Shown here one piece after another: positions 51,532 to 61,547 of a DNA stretch of 64,000 nucleotides (its first letter is position 1; every line of letters starts with the position of its first letter). Below the pieces are notes generated by a model. The model saw only the letters and a program-made list of their open reading frames with translations. It was not told where the DNA came from and made no database searches. The translations under genes and the position numbers were made by a program. The stretch covers positions 1 to 64,000 of the forward strand of contig NZ_JAODNI010000075.1 in the NCBI RefSeq assembly GCF_025465255.1, read 5' to 3'. The stretch comes from Pseudonocardia sp. Lineage in GTDB: Bacteria > Actinomycetota > Actinomycetes > Mycobacteriales > Pseudonocardiaceae.

Positions 51532-51990
51532 GACCGCCGCTCCACGGTCGCCGCGCAGCCCGTGCCGCTGTCGCTGTCCGAGCTGGTCGCGCACCCCCTC
51601 GTCACGATCGGCGGCTCGATCGGCCGCGATGTGCTGTACGACGCCCACGTGGCGCTCAAGCAGCTGGGGACGGCGACGCGGATCGCCTGGCAGACCGACC
51701 AGCCGCAGACGCTGGTGAACTTCGTGCGCGTCGGGCTCGGCGTCGGGATCACCAACGCCCTCGCCATGAGCGTGCCCGACACCGCCGGCGTGGTGGTCAC
51801 CGAGGTCGGCACCCCCGCCGACGGCCGGACGGCCGCGGTGTTCTGGAATCCGCATCGCGACACGCCGCGGGCCGCGCACGCGCTGCTGGAGGCGATCCTC
51901 GCCACGCCGCCCCCGCGAGGCACGGTGCCGTGCCGCAGGTCGCATCAGCATCACGCCCGACCGGGTAGCCCCCACCGGTCAGAGGGTTAG
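51532..51990 (+). pseudogene. Truncated LysR regulator, effector-domain fragment only
   Basis: The frame reads as the C-terminal part of a LysR substrate-binding domain: PLSLSELVAHPLVTIGGS, then DQPQTLVNFVRVGLGVGITNAL and the terminal HALLEAILATPP. The DNA-binding N-terminus and first effector lobe (about 150 residues) are missing; an in-frame TAG at 51499 lies upstream. It is next to the IclR promoter and converges on the IlvD/Edd gene. It is probably the remains of a regulator of the sugar-acid dehydratase genes. Confidence 0.75.
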
Positions 51991-52015
51991 CCAGCGCGAG
52001 TCGGGTGCGCGGCCT

Positions 52016-53812
52016 TCAGTGGTTGTCGCGCGGCAACCCCATGCTCTGCGCCACGCGCTGGTAGGCCACGGCGGGCTTCAGCACCATGCCGCCGCTCAGC
52101 TGGTCGACCATGGAGCGCTGGATCTCCTGCCACGGGGTCTGCGACGGGGGCACCGGGTAGCCACCGGCCTCGTCGAGCTTTCGCCTGCGCTCCGCGAGCT
52201 CCTCCTCGGGCACAAGGACGTCGGCGGTGCCGGCCACGAGGTCGATGCGGACCGTGTCGCCGGTCTGCAACAACGCCAGCCCGCCGCCCGCGGCGGCCTC
52301 CGGGGAGGCGTTGAGGATCGACGGCGAGCCCGACGTGCCGGACTGGCGGCCGTCGCCGATGCACGGCAGCGTGTGCACGCCGCGCTTGATCAGCTCCGCC
52401 GGGGGCTGCATGTTCACCACCTCCGCCGCGCCCGGGTAGCCGAGCGGACCGGTGCCGCGGACGAACAGCAGGCAGTCCTCGTCGATCTTCAGGTCGGGGT
52501 CCTCGATGCGGGAGTGGTAGTCCTCCGGCCCGTCGAAGACGATCGCCCGGCCTTCGAGCACGTCGGGGTGCTCCGGGTCGGAGAGGTAGCGCTCGCGGAA
52601 CTCCGCAGAGATCACGCTGGTCTTCATGATCGCGCAGTCGAACAGGTTACCGCTCAGCACGAGGAAGCCGGCGTCGCCGACCAGTGCGTCGTCGAAGGTC
52701 CGGATCACGTCGCGGTCGGTGGCGACCGTGCTGCGGCAGTTCTCGCCGATCGTCCGGCCGTTCACCGTGGGCGCGTCCTCACGGATGAGACCGTGCGCCA
52801 TCAGCTCGTTCACCACGCCGGGCACCCCGCCCGCTCGGTGGAACTCCTCGCCGAGGTACTTGCCGGCCGGCTGCAGGTCGACGATCAGCGGGACGGTGAG
52901 CCCGATGGTCTCCCAGTCCTCCATCTCCAGCGGCACGCCGGCGTGCCGCGCGATCGCGGTGATGTGGATGGGGGCGTTGGTCGAGCCGCCGATCGCGGAG
53001 TTGACCACGATCGCGTTCTCGAACGCCTCGCGGGTGAGGATGTCGGACGGCTTGAGGTCCTCGTGCACCATCTCGACGATCCGCCTGCCGGTCCGGTACG
53101 CCATCCGCGCGCGGTCGCGGTGCGGCGCCGGGATCGCGGAGCAGCCGGGCAGGCTCATGCCGAGCGACTCGGCGAGGGCGTTCATCGTGGACGCGGTGCC
53201 CATCGTGTTGCAGTGCCCTGGCGACGGGGCCGAGGAGGCCACCATCTCCACGAAGGCGACCTCGTCGATCTCACCGGTGGCCAGCATCTCCCTGGCCTTC
53301 CAGACGATCGTGCCGGAGCCCGCGCGCTCGCCGTTGTACCAGCCGTTCAGCATCGGGCCGCCGGACAGCACGATCGCGGGGATGTTCACCGTGGCCGCCG
53401 CCATGAGGCAGGCCGGGGTGGTCTTGTCGCAGCCGGTGGTCAGCACAACGCCGTCGAGCGGGTAGCCGTAGAGCACCTCCACCAGGCCCAGGTAGGCGAG
53501 GTTGCGGTCGAGGGCGGCGGTGGGCCGCTTGCCGGTCTCCTGGATCGGGTGCACCGGGAACTCGACGGCGATGCCGCCCATCTCCCGGATGCCCTCGCGC
53601 ACGCGGTCGGCCAGCACGAGGTGGTGGCGGTTGCACGGGGAGAGGTCCGAGCCCGTCTGCGCGATCCCGATGATCGGTCTGCCGGACTGCAGCTCCTCCC
53701 TGGTCAGGCCCCAGTTCATGTACCGCTCGATGTACAGGGCGGTCATCCCCGGGTTCTCCGGGTTGTCGAACCACGCCTGGCTGCGGAGTCGGCGCGGCTG
53801 GTCGCCGGTCAT
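52016..53812 (-). CDS. IlvD/Edd-family sugar-acid dehydratase
   Basis: A 598-aa dehydratase of the dihydroxyacid/6-phosphogluconate dehydratase family, pentonate/hexonate (AraC-arabonate, xylonate) type. Cluster Cys in [34 protein letters not shown] and [24 protein letters not shown], and [23 protein letters not shown] at the C-terminus (conserved core only). It dehydrates an aldonate to a 2-keto-3-deoxy acid, substrate for KDG kinase and aldolase nearby. The ATG is at 53812, 47 bp after the UxaA-type gene. Confidence 0.9.
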   Translation of the reverse strand: MTGDQPRRLRSQAWFDNPENPGMTALYIERYMNWGLTREELQSGRPIIGIAQTGSDLSPCNRHHLVLADRVREGIREMGGIAVEFPVHPIQETGKRPTAALDRNLAYLGLVEVLYGYPLDGVVLTTGCDKTTPACLMAAATVNIPAIVLSGGPMLNGWYNGERAGSGTIVWKAREMLATGEIDEVAFVEMVASSAPSPGHCNTMGTASTMNALAESLGMSLPGCSAIPAPHRDRARMAYRTGRRIVEMVHEDLKPSDILTREAFENAIVVNSAIGGSTNAPIHITAIARHAGVPLEMEDWETIGLTVPLIVDLQPAGKYLGEEFHRAGGVPGVVNELMAHGLIREDAPTVNGRTIGENCRSTVATDRDVIRTFDDALVGDAGFLVLSGNLFDCAIMKTSVISAEFRERYLSDPEHPDVLEGRAIVFDGPEDYHSRIEDPDLKIDEDCLLFVRGTGPLGYPGAAEVVNMQPPAELIKRGVHTLPCIGDGRQSGTSGSPSILNASPEAAAGGGLALLQTGDTVRIDLVAGTADVLVPEEELAERRRKLDEAGGYPVPPSQTPWQEIQRSMVDQLSGGMVLKPAVAYQRVAQSMGLPRDNH

Positions 53813-53859
53813 GCGGGGGCCTCCGATCGGTCTGTCCCGGGGTGAGCGCAGCCGAGCAC

Positions 53860-55389
53860 TCACATCACCGCCCCGAGCTGCCACGGCACGAACTCCTCCT
53901 GGCCGAAGCCCAGCTCCTCGCTGAGCGTCTTCCGGCCCGACGCGGTCTCGAGGATGAGCTGGAACAGGCGCTCCCCCACCTCCTGCACGGAGGCGCCGCC
54001 ACCGAGGATCACGCCGCAGTCGAGGTCCATGTCCCCGGACATCCGCTCGTACATCTCGGTGTTGGTGGCCAGCTTGAGGCTGGGTGTGGGCTTGCAGCCG
54101 AGCACCGAGCCGCGGCCGGTGGTGAAGCACATGACCGTGGCGCCGCCGGCCACGATCCCGGTGACGGAGACCGGGTCGTAGCCGGGTGTGTCCATGAAGG
54201 TGAAGCCCTTGGCCGTGACCTTCTCGGCGTAGCCGTAGACGCCGGTCAGGTTCGTGGTGCCGCCCTTGGCCACGGCACCGAGCGACTTCTCCAGGATCGT
54301 CGTCAGACCGCCCGCCTTGTTGCCGGGCGAGGGGTTGTTGTCCATCGACCCGTGGTTGTCGGCCGTGTACCTCTCCCACCACTTGATCCGCTCGACGAGC
54401 CGGTCGGCCACCTCGCGGCTCACGGCGCGGCGGGTGAGCAGGTGCTCGGCCCCGTAGATCTCCGGCGTCTCCCCGAGGACGGCGGTGCCGCCGTGGCACA
54501 CCAGCAGGTCGACGGCGGCGCCCAGCGCCGGGTTCGCCGTGATGCCGGAGTAGGCGTCCGAGCCGCCGCAGTTCAGGCCGAGCACGAGCTCGCCCGCCGG
54601 GACCGTCGTGCGGCTCACCTCGTCGGCCGGCGGCAGCATCGCCCGGAGGGCCTCGACGCCCGCGCGGACGGTGGCGGCCGTGCCGCCCTGCTCCTGGATC
54701 GTCATCGTCCGCACGGGCGTGCCGGGGTGAAGGTTCCACTCGTCGGCGACGCCCGAGATCTGGTTGACCTCGCAGCCCAGCCCGAGCAGCAGGAACCCGG
54801 CGAAGTTGGGGTGCTCGGCGTAGCCGGTGAGCGTGCGCCGCAGCACGGCGAGACCCTCGCCGTCGCTCGCCATGCCGCACCCGGTGCCGTGAGTGAGGGC
54901 CACGACGCCGTCGACGTTCGGGAACTCGTCGAGCAGCCCGGGCCTGCGGAACTGGTCGGCGATCATCTTGGCCGCGGTGGCCGAGCAGTTCACCGAGGTG
55001 AGGATGCCGAGGTAGTTGCGGGTGGCCACCCGCCCGTCGGGCCGCACGATGCCCTGGAACGTGGCGCGCTCGGCCTCGGCCACCATCGGAGTCTCGGTGA
55101 CGTCGGCGCCCACGGCGTAGTCGCGCTCGAACGCCTTGAACTCGACGTTGTGCGTGTGTACGTGGTCGCCCGGCTCGATGGGCTCCGTCGCGAACCCGAT
55201 GATCTGGTTGTACTTGCGCACCGGCTCGCCGGTGGCGACGGGAGCGACGGCGACCTTGTGGCCCCTCGGCACCGCCCGGCGCACGGTGACCCCGCCCGCC
55301 GCCGTGCCCTCCTCGAGATCGCCGGAGGCGACCACCACGTTGTCGGCGGCGTGCAGGAGCACGCCGAGCTCCTCGACGGACGGTGCCAT
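53860..55389 (-). CDS. uxaA: UxaA-family altronate/galactarate-type dehydratase
   Basis: A 509-aa dehydratase with an N-terminal SAF domain (residues 1-75: [40 protein letters not shown] in conserved core) and a C-terminal catalytic domain: [20 protein letters not shown] [82 protein letters not shown]. It dehydrates a hexarate or hexonate in an Fe2+-dependent manner. The ATG is at 55389. With the LarA-like, PdxA-like and DUF1537 genes upstream it forms one minus-strand catabolic operon. Confidence 0.92.
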   Translation of the reverse strand: MAPSVEELGVLLHAADNVVVASGDLEEGTAAGGVTVRRAVPRGHKVAVAPVATGEPVRKYNQIIGFATEPIEPGDHVHTHNVEFKAFERDYAVGADVTETPMVAEAERATFQGIVRPDGRVATRNYLGILTSVNCSATAAKMIADQFRRPGLLDEFPNVDGVVALTHGTGCGMASDGEGLAVLRRTLTGYAEHPNFAGFLLLGLGCEVNQISGVADEWNLHPGTPVRTMTIQEQGGTAATVRAGVEALRAMLPPADEVSRTTVPAGELVLGLNCGGSDAYSGITANPALGAAVDLLVCHGGTAVLGETPEIYGAEHLLTRRAVSREVADRLVERIKWWERYTADNHGSMDNNPSPGNKAGGLTTILEKSLGAVAKGGTTNLTGVYGYAEKVTAKGFTFMDTPGYDPVSVTGIVAGGATVMCFTTGRGSVLGCKPTPSLKLATNTEMYERMSGDMDLDCGVILGGGASVQEVGERLFQLILETASGRKTLSEELGFGQEEFVPWQLGAVM

Positions 55390-55435
55390 GCTGATCAGCT
55401 CTCCCCGGTGGTGGTCGGCGCAGTGCTCGGGTCGG

Positions 55436-56758
55436 TCAGTCCCACGGAAGGAGCCGCCCGTCGTCGTCGAAGGCCATCGGGACGGGGTCGCCGCTGATCT
55501 CCAGGTCCGGGTCGGCCAGCACCGCGTCGCGCAGCGACTCCGACACGAGCAGGTGCTCGAGGTCGAGGGTGTTGCGCATGCGGACCAGCGTGACGGCGTC
55601 GAGATCGGGCCGCCCGCAGGTCCGGACGGCGGCGGCGATCGCGCTGCGGTCCGTCGCCATCGCCATCGGGATCTGGGCCCGTTGCGGGCCCCCGAGCCCC
55701 GAGGTCATCGCGTTGATGTAGACGCTGCGCAGGTCGATCTTCTCGAGGAGCCGGAACGGGACGAAGTCGGCGAGACCCAGCCCCACCGCGTTGCCGTGGG
55801 AGGCGTCGCTGACGTCCAGCACGGCGATGTTGACGATGCGCGGACGGTCGAACTCGGCGCTGCCTCGGATCATCATGCGCCCGATCACGTTGGTGTCCAT
55901 GCCGGCGCCGGAGAAGTTCTTGCCCATCGCGTCGATGACGGCGACGTCGATGTCGTCGAACGGCAGGGTGGCCATCCGCCGCTTGGAGTCGGCGAGCAGC
56001 GCGGTCTCCGCGGGCCCGCCGATGTCGTGGGCCTCGACGAGTTCGATCCGGGCCGCCCGGTCGTGGGCGTTCTCGACGATCGCGAGCCCGCCGAGCACCT
56101 TCCCCGTCCCGACGATGCGGTGGGCGACCTGCGGGATCCACACCCCCAGGTCGGCGGGGCCGAACCGGTGGATGCCCTCGGCGCCCCGCTGCTTGCCGAG
56201 CCCGATCGCGATGATCTTGGCGAGCCCGCTCTCGACCTCGCCGCTGAAGTCGGTGTGGGCCTTGACGCGGTTGACCGCGAGGATGCCGTCCGCCTTCGCG
56301 GCGTGGGCGTCGAGGTGTACCGCCGGCCCGCCGGGCACCCCGTCCAGCTCGACGGTCTCCATCGTCGCGTGGATCGGCATGCCGAGTGACTCCTCGGTCA
56401 TGCCCAGGTCGGCGAGCAGCTGCACCTGCCCCTCCGCGGTGGCGCCGCCGTGCGAGCCCATCGCGGGCACGACGAACGGCTCGGCGCCCAGGGCGCGCAG
56501 CCACGCCCCGGCCGCGCGCACCACGGTGGGCTTGTCGTGGATGCCGCGGCTCCCGGCCGTGATCGCCACGCTCATGCCGGGTGTCACCCGGGCCCGGAGC
56601 GGCTCGAGCGCCTGCGCGGTGGCCGCGGCGACGTCCTCGACCTTCATGGGGTCGAAGCGCTGCCGGACGGGCAGCAGCCGCGGGAACGGGACGTCGAAGC
56701 TGAGCTCCCGCACCGCCTCGAAGGGGCCGAGGTCCTTGCTCACCATGTCTGCGCTCAC
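55436..56758 (-). CDS. LarA-superfamily (DUF2088) nickel-pincer-dependent racemase/epimerase candidate
   Basis: A 440-aa protein of the lactate racemase superfamily. Residues matching Lactobacillus LarA by motif and spacing: Arg71 (AGSRGIHDKP) to Arg75, His103 (GSHGGAT) to His108, His168 (KAHTDFSG) to His174, Lys181 (SGLAKII) to cofactor-linked Lys184, and His197 (GIHRFG) to nickel ligand His200. The K-to-H interval is 16 in both. It should therefore bind the cofactor made by LarB/C/E (41.2-43.9 kb). Substrate is probably the sugar acid handled by the adjacent UxaA and IlvD/Edd enzymes. GTG 56758 is supported by GAGGGGGAGC. Confidence 0.85.
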   Translation of the reverse strand: MSADMVSKDLGPFEAVRELSFDVPFPRLLPVRQRFDPMKVEDVAAATAQALEPLRARVTPGMSVAITAGSRGIHDKPTVVRAAGAWLRALGAEPFVVPAMGSHGGATAEGQVQLLADLGMTEESLGMPIHATMETVELDGVPGGPAVHLDAHAAKADGILAVNRVKAHTDFSGEVESGLAKIIAIGLGKQRGAEGIHRFGPADLGVWIPQVAHRIVGTGKVLGGLAIVENAHDRAARIELVEAHDIGGPAETALLADSKRRMATLPFDDIDVAVIDAMGKNFSGAGMDTNVIGRMMIRGSAEFDRPRIVNIAVLDVSDASHGNAVGLGLADFVPFRLLEKIDLRSVYINAMTSGLGGPQRAQIPMAMATDRSAIAAAVRTCGRPDLDAVTLVRMRNTLDLEHLLVSESLRDAVLADPDLEISGDPVPMAFDDDGRLLPWD

Positions 56759-56771
56759 CGCGTGCTCCCCC

Positions 56772-57767
56772 TCATGCGCGGGCGGCGGCGCGGGCCCGCG
56801 CCATCGCCGCCCCGACCGTGACGGCCTCGACCAGGCTGTCGGCGCTCGCCCGCCCCGTGCCCGCGATGTCGAACGCCGTGCCGTGGTCCACGCTCGTCCG
56901 GACGATCGGCAGCCCGATCGTGGCGTTGACGCCCGTCTCGAAGCCGAGGACCTTCACCGCGATGTGGCCCTGGTCGTGGTACATCGCGATCGCCACGTCG
57001 AAGTCGCCGGCGACGGCCCTGCCGAACAGCGTGTCGGCGGGCCACGGCCCGGAGGCCGCGATCCCCTCGGCCTTCGCCTGCTCGATGGCGGGCGCGATGA
57101 CCTGCGCCTCCTCGTCGCCGAACAGGCCGCCCTCCCCCGCGTGGGGGTTGAGGCCGGCGACGCCGACGGACGGCGCCTCGATGCCCATGTGGCGCAGGGC
57201 GCGGTCGGCGAGCCGGATCGTCGTGAGGACGCGCTCGGTCGTCACGCGCTCGAGCATCGCCCGGATGCCGACGTGGGTGGTCACGTGCACGACCCGCAGC
57301 TTCAGCGCGGTGAGCATCATCGCGAAGTCCCTGGTGCCGGTGAGCTCCGCGAGGATCTCGGTGTGTCCGGGGTAGGGGTGCCCGGCGAGCGCGATGGCCT
57401 CCTTGTTCAGGGGCGCGGTGACGATGCCGTCGATATCGCCCGCGAGGGCCAGGTCGACCGCCCGCTCGACGCCCTCGAACGCGATCTGCCCCGCCTCGGC
57501 GGAGAGCCTCCCGATGGGCACGGCGACATCGGACGGCACCGTGAGCACGTCGAGCGTGCCGGGCTCGAAGCGCGCCTCCGCCGGCGAGGACACCTCGCGG
57601 AGCGCGGGAGCGTCCGGCACCACCGCGGCGGCGGAGCGCAGCGCGGCCAGGCTGCCGATCGCGACGAGCCGGGCGACCTCCACCCGGGGGTCACGGGCCG
57701 CCGTGAGGACGATCTCGGGTCCGACGCCGGCCGGGTCGCCGACGGTCAGACCGAGCAGGGGTGTCAT
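56772..57767 (-). CDS. PdxA-family 4-phospho-hydroxyacid dehydrogenase (PdxA2-like)
   Basis: A 331-aa NAD-dependent dehydrogenase of the PdxA family: LTVGDPAGVGPEIV, TAPLNKEAIALAGHPYPGHTE, THVGIRAMLERV, GLNPHAGEGGLFGDEE, AMYHDQGHIAVKVLGFETGVN and TSVDHGTAFDIAGTG, with the metal-binding His residues visible. Paired with a DUF1537 kinase, PdxA2-type enzymes oxidise D-threonate- or D-erythronate-4-phosphate. The second ATG (57767) is chosen: GGAGG is well spaced and ATGA overlaps the kinase stop. Confidence 0.9.
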   Translation of the reverse strand: MTPLLGLTVGDPAGVGPEIVLTAARDPRVEVARLVAIGSLAALRSAAAVVPDAPALREVSSPAEARFEPGTLDVLTVPSDVAVPIGRLSAEAGQIAFEGVERAVDLALAGDIDGIVTAPLNKEAIALAGHPYPGHTEILAELTGTRDFAMMLTALKLRVVHVTTHVGIRAMLERVTTERVLTTIRLADRALRHMGIEAPSVGVAGLNPHAGEGGLFGDEEAQVIAPAIEQAKAEGIAASGPWPADTLFGRAVAGDFDVAIAMYHDQGHIAVKVLGFETGVNATIGLPIVRTSVDHGTAFDIAGTGRASADSLVEAVTVGAAMARARAAARA

Positions 57768-58837
57768 ACGCATGCCTCCAGTCCCTCTGCGGCACGCCGC
57801 AGCGCGTCGCGCGCGCCGAAGCCGCCGGACTTCGTCACCACCGGCACCCGCCGGTCGCCCGTCACCAGCTCGCCCAGCGGCAGGCCCTCGGCCACCTCCG
57901 CGAGCAGGCGCACCTCGGTCGCGCCCACTGCCGTGGCCACGGCGAGCGCCGTGGCGCCGCCGGTGAGGACGAGCCCCACCGCGGGGACGGCCTCGAGCAC
58001 GGCCGGCACAACCGCGGCCAGCTTCTCGGCGAGTGCCGCCGCTGCCGGGCTCTCGGGCTCGACCTCGCCGTCGGCCTCGCAGGTCAGCACGGCCCGGCGC
58101 CCCGCCTGCAGTGCGGCGATGGCGGCCTCGGCCGCGTACGGGCCTGCCACGACGAGCGCGGCTCCAGCCTCTCGCAGCGCCGCGACCTGCGCGCGCGTGA
58201 CGGCGTGCGGCGTCCCGACGACGACCAGCACGCCGCTGACCCCGGTCCGCGGCCGGAGTGCCGGCCGGGGCGGATCCACGAGCACGGCCGCGAGGGCACG
58301 GGACAGCCCGCCCGACCCGACTGCCACGCAGCCGCCGTCGAGGATCCGCCGCGCGAGCGCGACGAGGTCGTCGTGGGTCTCGGCGTCGACGACGCGGGCT
58401 CCCGCCGGGAAGTGCTCCGCGATCCGCGCCACGGCCGTCTCGCCGTGGACGACGAGCGCGCCGCCGCGAACCGTGCGGCCCTGTGCGGGGAAGGCGGGAG
58501 TGGCCACGGCGCCTGCGCCTCCCCACGCGTCCAGCGCTCCGGAGACGTCCGCGTGCACCTGGCCTCGCAGCGTTGAGTCGATCTTGACGAAGAGGGTCTC
58601 GGGTGTCCAGTCCCGGACGCGGGCGACCGCGGCGCGCATGCGCTCGGCGGCCTCGGCGGCGGGCCGCCAGCGGTTGTCGGTGAGCAGCGCGAGCACCTCG
58701 ACGCCGGGCGGAGCAGCAGGCGACAACGCGACCGAGACGGCGAGGCCGCGGGCCGCGAAGGGTGCGGCGGCGTCAGCCGCGCCGGTCAGGTCGTCGGCGA
58801 TGACAGCCAAGCGGCGGACGGCGCCGGCGGAAGCCAC
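57764..58837 (-). CDS. DUF1537 four-carbon acid sugar kinase
   Basis: A 357-aa kinase of the DUF1537 family (D-erythronate/D-threonate/3-oxo-tetronate kinase): LAVIADDLTGAADAAAPFA, VKIDSTLRGQVHADVSGAL, VGSGGLSRALAA, and C-terminal VLTGGATALAVATA plus VTKSGGFGARDAL. It phosphorylates a tetronate-type acid for the overlapping PdxA-type dehydrogenase. It is shorter than the typical 400-430 residues. GTG start at 58837. It is the first gene after the GntR regulator. Confidence 0.9.
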   Translation of the reverse strand: MASAGAVRRLAVIADDLTGAADAAAPFAARGLAVSVALSPAAPPGVEVLALLTDNRWRPAAEAAERMRAAVARVRDWTPETLFVKIDSTLRGQVHADVSGALDAWGGAGAVATPAFPAQGRTVRGGALVVHGETAVARIAEHFPAGARVVDAETHDDLVALARRILDGGCVAVGSGGLSRALAAVLVDPPRPALRPRTGVSGVLVVVGTPHAVTRAQVAALREAGAALVVAGPYAAEAAIAALQAGRRAVLTCEADGEVEPESPAAAALAEKLAAVVPAVLEAVPAVGLVLTGGATALAVATAVGATEVRLLAEVAEGLPLGELVTGDRRVPVVTKSGGFGARDALRRAAEGLEACV

Positions 58838-58939
58838 TGCTACCGATGACCTCCGTCCGACGGGTGCAACCTGCCCGCCGAAACTAGGTGTGAGCGCTCT
58901 CCGGTGTCAACGGCCCTCCGCCACCGGCGGAGCGGACCG

Positions 58940-59662
58940 CTACCGAGGGGTGCCGGGGGTCGGTGTCGGGACGTCGCCGCGGTCGAGTTCCAGCGCCGAA
59001 GCGGCGTGCACGACGTGCTGATGCGTGAGTGCCTCCGCCCGGGCGGGGTCTCCGGCCTCGACGGCCTCGAGGATCTCCCGGTGTTCGGTGTGCTCGACCG
59101 AGCCGAACGGCCGAACGCCGCCCCGCCATACCTCGGCGACCTGCAGCGCGAGCGCGATGAGGTCCTGCATGCGGTCCAGTTGTCCCGTCACCAGGTCGTT
59201 GTCCGCATTGAGGTACAGCTCCCGATGGAAGCGCCGATTCGCCAGGTTGAAGCCGACCTGGTCGTCGACTGCCGCCGCGGCCTCGGCGTCCTCGAGCGCC
59301 CCGCGGGCGGCATGCCGGTTCCCCGGGCCGTTGCGCTCCGCAGCGCGGCCCACCGCCCAGGGCTCGAGCAGCAGGCGGAGCTCGTAGATCTTGCGGACCT
59401 CGTCGGCGGACAGCGACCGGACCACGGCCCCGAGGTTGCGCGACATCACGACCAACCCGGAGGAGGTCAGCCCGATCAACGCCTCGCGCACGGGTGTCTT
59501 CGACACCCCCAGCATCGTCGCGAGCTGGCGCTCGACGAGCGTCTGCCCCGGCCGTAGCCGCCCCGCCAGGATCGCGGCGCGCAGCGACTCCGCGACGAGG
59601 TCGGAGCGGGTGATCACCTGGCCCAGGCTCAGCGTGCCGTCACCACCTTGGGTCGCCGTCAC
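58940..59662 (-). CDS. GntR-family regulator, FCD subfamily
   Basis: A protein of about 240 aa. Winged HTH VAESLRAAILAGRLRPGQ, ERQLATMLGVSKTPVREAL, LTSSGLVVMS; FCD domain YELRLLLEPWAVGRAAE, ANRRFHRELYLNADN, EHTEHREILEAVEAGD. The start is uncertain: GTG 59662 is preceded at moderate distance by GAAGGGTGGG; GTG 59665 or TTG 59695 are alternatives. It lies 102 bp before the DUF1537 kinase and after the Nramp-like transporter on the same strand, and probably controls the sugar-acid operon. Confidence 0.87.
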   Translation of the reverse strand: MTATQGGDGTLSLGQVITRSDLVAESLRAAILAGRLRPGQTLVERQLATMLGVSKTPVREALIGLTSSGLVVMSRNLGAVVRSLSADEVRKIYELRLLLEPWAVGRAAERNGPGNRHAARGALEDAEAAAAVDDQVGFNLANRRFHRELYLNADNDLVTGQLDRMQDLIALALQVAEVWRGGVRPFGSVEHTEHREILEAVEAGDPARAEALTHQHVVHAASALELDRGDVPTPTPGTPR

Positions 59663-59728
59663 CACGCCGCCCACCCTTCCCAGCCCACCGGACAACGTCC
59701 GGGCCAGGATACCGAGGTCACCCGGTGC

Positions 59729-61051
59729 TCAGGCTGCCAGTTCCAGCAGCCCTCGCACCGTGCTGTAACTCGCCCACAGACCCACCAGGCCCACCCCGCA
59801 GAGCAGCAGGTTCGTCCACCATCGGTTGGTGTACCCCGCGGCCATCCGACGCCGGTCGTTGGTCAGCATGATCGTGCCGATCATCAGCACCGGCGCGAGC
59901 AGGCCGGCCGTCGCGCTGCCGATGACCGTCATGGACAGCGCCTCGGGGAAGACCGGCAGCGCGAACACGACCGGAACCAGGACCATCACCCCGATCTGCA
60001 CCCGCTTGAACAACGGGTCCGCCTTGGGCTCGGGGTACTGCGCCGCGCGCACCGTGGCCGATCGGTGCATCCCGCGGAAGAGGATCTGTGTGTAGCCCGA
60101 GGCGTAGGCGGAGAAGGAGCAGAACGCGACGAAGAACAGGCCGACCCAGAGCAGCCACGGCCCGATCGCGCCGATCGCCGTGCCCATCATCGCCGCCAGG
60201 TCCGGCAGCGTCTTCACGGTGCCACCCCGTGCATGCAACACCTGTGCGCCGACGATCCAGATCGACAGGTTGACGATGATGACGGCGACGACCCCGAGCA
60301 GGAGGTCGAGGTACGCGATTCGCATGAATCCCGGACCCGACCAGCCCTTGTTGCGAATGAACTCGGGGTACATCAGGTTACCGGCGGAACCGCCGACGAC
60401 GCCGATGATCGCGGCAGCGACGAGCAACGTTCCGAACGGCCCCTGGTCGGGTGGCAGCCCGAACGCCAGTCCGCGCACCACCTCACCGGCATCCGGCCGG
60501 GACAGTGCCGCAGCCGTGACGAAGGTCAGGACGAGCACCCCGACCTTGACCCTGGCGATGATCTCGAGTGTCCGGTAGTGCTCGCGCCGCACGAGCATGA
60601 CGGCGGTGATCGCGACGACGAGCACGGTCCACCCGAACACCCCCCAGCGCTGGCCGCCGAGACCGCCGGACAGATGGAAGAGGGCGGTTCCCGCGGTGAC
60701 GGCCAGGAACGTCTGCAGGATGAAGCCGGACAGGAAGGCGAGCACCCCGATGGTCGCGGGAAGGTGCCGCCAGAGCGCGCCGAACCCCTCCAGCACGGAC
60801 CGGTCCCCCACGACATTGCACAATGCATACCGCGCGATCGCCGCGGTGAAGAAGTAGCGGCAGATCAGGGCCAGCGCGAGCGCCCACATCAGCCCGTATC
60901 CGTAGTTGCCGCCCGAGACCGCGGAGCTGACCAGGTCCCCGGCTCCGAGCCAGGACATGGCCACCAGCAGCCCCGGCCCCAGGTTCCGAAGGTACTGGCC
61001 CACCGTGGTGGGGGCGACCGGCCCGATCGTTCCTCGTTGAACATCGGTCAT
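59729..61051 (-). CDS. Nramp-related membrane transporter (second copy)
   Basis: A 440-aa protein with about 11 hydrophobic helices. The first helix is LGPGLLVAMSWLGAGDLVSSAVSGG; the canonical DPGN metal motif is absent, with GAGD in a similar place. Another conserved stretch is IIGVVGGSAGNLMYPEFIRNKG. It shares only the general Nramp-like pattern with the 47457-48895 protein, so it is a distant paralogue. The ATG at 61051 follows GAGGAGTGCCAG. It is downstream of a Rieske protein and two amidohydrolases and probably imports their substrate. Confidence 0.85.
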   Translation of the reverse strand: MTDVQRGTIGPVAPTTVGQYLRNLGPGLLVAMSWLGAGDLVSSAVSGGNYGYGLMWALALALICRYFFTAAIARYALCNVVGDRSVLEGFGALWRHLPATIGVLAFLSGFILQTFLAVTAGTALFHLSGGLGGQRWGVFGWTVLVVAITAVMLVRREHYRTLEIIARVKVGVLVLTFVTAAALSRPDAGEVVRGLAFGLPPDQGPFGTLLVAAAIIGVVGGSAGNLMYPEFIRNKGWSGPGFMRIAYLDLLLGVVAVIIVNLSIWIVGAQVLHARGGTVKTLPDLAAMMGTAIGAIGPWLLWVGLFFVAFCSFSAYASGYTQILFRGMHRSATVRAAQYPEPKADPLFKRVQIGVMVLVPVVFALPVFPEALSMTVIGSATAGLLAPVLMIGTIMLTNDRRRMAAGYTNRWWTNLLLCGVGLVGLWASYSTVRGLLELAA

Positions 61052-61085
61052 CTGGCACTCCTCGATCATGTGGCCTCCGCGGAGG

Positions 61086-61547
61086 TCACAACTCGATGAT
61101 CACGTACTCCTCGGTCGCCCGGACCGGGTACGTCTCGGCGGAGTACGGCCCCTTCTGCAGGCCCGCCGCCGCGAGTCTCTCCTCTTCCGCCAGCAGCTCC
61201 GCACCCGCGGCAATTCGCGCGTCATACCGCCGCACCCGCGTCTTCTGGGGGTCGAACCAGGACTGTCCCGTTCGGATGTCGAACTCCCACTGGTGCCACG
61301 GACAGCGGAGGAACTCCCCGCGCCGCAGGTACTCGTAGTGACCCGGCCCCTCGGATCGCACGAACCCCGAGCGCATCCCGGCGCACAGCGGGCCGCCGGC
61401 GTGGGGACAGGCGTTGCGGACGGCGAAGTATTCGCCGTCGAGGTTGAACACCCCGATCGAGCGGCCGTCGACCTCGACGATCTTGCTTCCGCCGGGCGGG
61501 ATCTCCTCCGCGTTCGCGACGACGACGTGACGGTGCAGCGCGCTCAT
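61086..61547 (-). CDS. Rieske [2Fe-2S] protein
   Basis: A 153-aa stand-alone Rieske protein. Ligands: Cys47 and His49 in RNACPHAGGP, Cys82 and His85 in FLRCPWHQWEFD. The spacing between the pairs is longer than in nitrite-reductase-type Rieske ferredoxins (insert at 57-80). After the domain the chain continues with a charged C-terminal helix (AGAELLAEEERLAAAG). It overlaps the amidohydrolase stop by 4 bp. A role as electron carrier for an oxygenase encoded elsewhere is possible; no reductase or oxygenase subunit is adjacent. Confidence 0.9.
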   Translation of the reverse strand: MSALHRHVVVANAEEIPPGGSKIVEVDGRSIGVFNLDGEYFAVRNACPHAGGPLCAGMRSGFVRSEGPGHYEYLRRGEFLRCPWHQWEFDIRTGQSWFDPQKTRVRRYDARIAAGAELLAEEERLAAAGLQKGPYSAETYPVRATEEYVIIEL

